Source of the DNA: Asticcacaulis sp. ZE23SCel15
Lineage (GTDB): Bacteria > Pseudomonadota > Alphaproteobacteria > Caulobacterales > Caulobacteraceae
Length of the DNA stretch: 64,000 nucleotides
NCBI RefSeq assembly: GCF_030505395.1
Contig: NZ_CP130044.1
Location: 2,837,001-2,901,000, forward strand
Reading direction: 5' to 3'
The position numbers were made by a program, and so were the translations under genes. Below the pieces are notes generated by a model. It saw only the letters and a program-made list of their open reading frames with translations, was not told where the DNA came from and did not search any database. Of this stretch, positions 63,416 through 64,000 are shown piece by piece (within the stretch, counting starts at the first letter, position 1; the number at the start of each line of letters is the position of its first letter).

Positions 63416-64000
63416 TTATGCGGTTAGTTTGATTTTCATGCCATCATACGCAGGTTCTACATGTTCAGGCAGCATGGATTTCAAAGCGTTGTAATCCAGA
63501 TCCTGATGCAAGTTGGTCAGGATAGCTCTTTCGGGTTTAACCCGCTCGATCCAGCCTAGCGTCTTTTCAACATGTGCGTGCGTCGGATGTGGTGCCAAAC
63601 GCAAAGCGTCGACGATCCATAGCTTCAGGCCTTTTAAGTGCTCGAAATTATCATCGCTGATATCAGAGACATCACTGGAATATGCAAAGTCACCAATGCG
63701 ATAGCCGACAGATTTTATCGGGCCATGCTCCTGTTCAAAGGTGCGAACCGGCATTGCGCCGCCATTTCCCATAACATCCCAAACTGTCCCGTAATCAGGA
63801 ATGATATGGGCTGTGCAAATTGGCGGATATCCAAATTTTCCCGTGAAAACATACTCAAAGCGATGAAAAAGCCCGTTATAGGTTACCTGATCCATATAGC
63901 CATCAATGTTACGGCGATTAGCAATGGCGAAAAATCTCATATCATCAATGCCGTGGGACTGATCGGCGTGATCGTGAGTCCACAATATCGCATCCAGATG
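63416..64000 (-). CDS. Metallo-beta-lactamase-fold hydrolase, C-terminal part (cut by window edge)
   Basis: The frame is open from the stop at 63416 to the window end (194 residues). The edge-proximal residues HLDAILWTHDHADQSHGIDD carry the HxHxDH zinc motif. SVGYRIGDFAYSSDVSDISDD (given here as one block, about residue 100) holds a metal Asp, and NLHQDLDYNAL a late His. This resembles the PhnP-like group of phosphodiesterases. The N-terminus is missing. The IS30 element ends 45 bp after its stop. Confidence 0.85.
   Translation of the reverse strand, partial: HLDAILWTHDHADQSHGIDDMRFFAIANRRNIDGYMDQVTYNGLFHRFEYVFTGKFGYPPICTAHIIPDYGTVWDVMGNGGAMPVRTFEQEHGPIKSVGYRIGDFAYSSDVSDISDDNFEHLKGLKLWIVDALRLAPHPTHAHVEKTLGWIERVKPERAILTNLHQDLDYNALKSMLPEHVEPAYDGMKIKLTA

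Overview
The window looks like chromosomal core sequence from an alphaproteobacterium of the Caulobacteraceae (Caulobacter/Asticcacaulis group). Four observations support this. The complete nuoA-N operon runs into birA, coaX and RNase J. Complex I has a separate NDUFS4-type subunit gene. There is a two-domain cold-shock protein. There is also a protein with the PopA architecture: two receiver-like domains plus a GGDEF domain with a ruined active site and an intact c-di-GMP I-site. Base composition is moderate for the family, so Asticcacaulis is my best guess, but the genus is inferred. No phage, plasmid, CRISPR or defence island was found. The only mobile element is one IS30-family copy near the right edge.

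Layout. 1-5.75 kb: tryptophan genes trpC(partial)-trpD-trpG and trpE on the minus strand, with a small membrane-protein gene on the opposite strand between trpG and trpE. A PpiD-like chaperone gene sits directly upstream of trpE. 6-9.6 kb: tpiA, secG, pyrG and a Rid-family gene on the plus strand, closed by a shared terminator. 9.6-12.8 kb: a large autotransporter (minus). 13.1-13.3 kb: two identical tRNA-Asp genes (minus). 13.6-32.7 kb: a long plus-strand operon of all 14 nuo subunits with three extra genes inserted (after nuoC, nuoD and nuoF), followed by birA, coaX and rnj. 32.7-35.9 kb: an Ldh2/DpkA-type dehydrogenase and PHB synthase (minus). 36-39.4 kb: a small secreted protein, glpX and recJ. 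39.4-42 kb: tRNA-Glu x2, the cold-shock gene with a DUF192 lipoprotein gene, tRNA-Pro(UGG), tRNA-Pro(CGG), the NDUFS4-like gene and tRNA-Arg(UCU). 42-50.9 kb: an amino-acid-binding lipoprotein, a sulfurtransferase, photolyase, kdsA (frameshifted as read), a lipid A acyltransferase, a DUF3089 protein and recG. 51-54.8 kb: sdhE and mfd. 54.8-62.1 kb: popA, a TusA-like gene, a GH5 mannanase-like gene, a DUF3313 lipoprotein, a TRIC-family channel, endonuclease V, a small hydrophilic protein, a 2-hydroxyacid dehydrogenase and a glycine-zipper protein. 62.2-63.4 kb: IS30. 63.4-64 kb: the 3' part of a metallo-beta-lactamase-fold hydrolase.

Functionally the window is dominated by respiration (complex I with its supernumerary subunit, SdhE for complex II flavinylation), envelope biogenesis (SecG, PpiD, KdsA, lipid A acyltransferase, autotransporter), DNA repair (RecJ, RecG, Mfd, photolyase, endonuclease V) and central metabolism (TpiA, GlpX, PyrG, Trp, PHB synthase).

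The best candidates for something undescribed are the three non-canonical genes inside the nuo operon, in particular a protein joining a cold-shock-like N-terminus to a TM2 membrane domain, together with a terminator-like hairpin inside that operon and a histidine-rich NuoL loop. Next is the cold-shock/DUF192 junction, where the downstream Shine-Dalgarno lies inside the stem of a perfect terminator. All family assignments come from reading sequence motifs; no database search was run.
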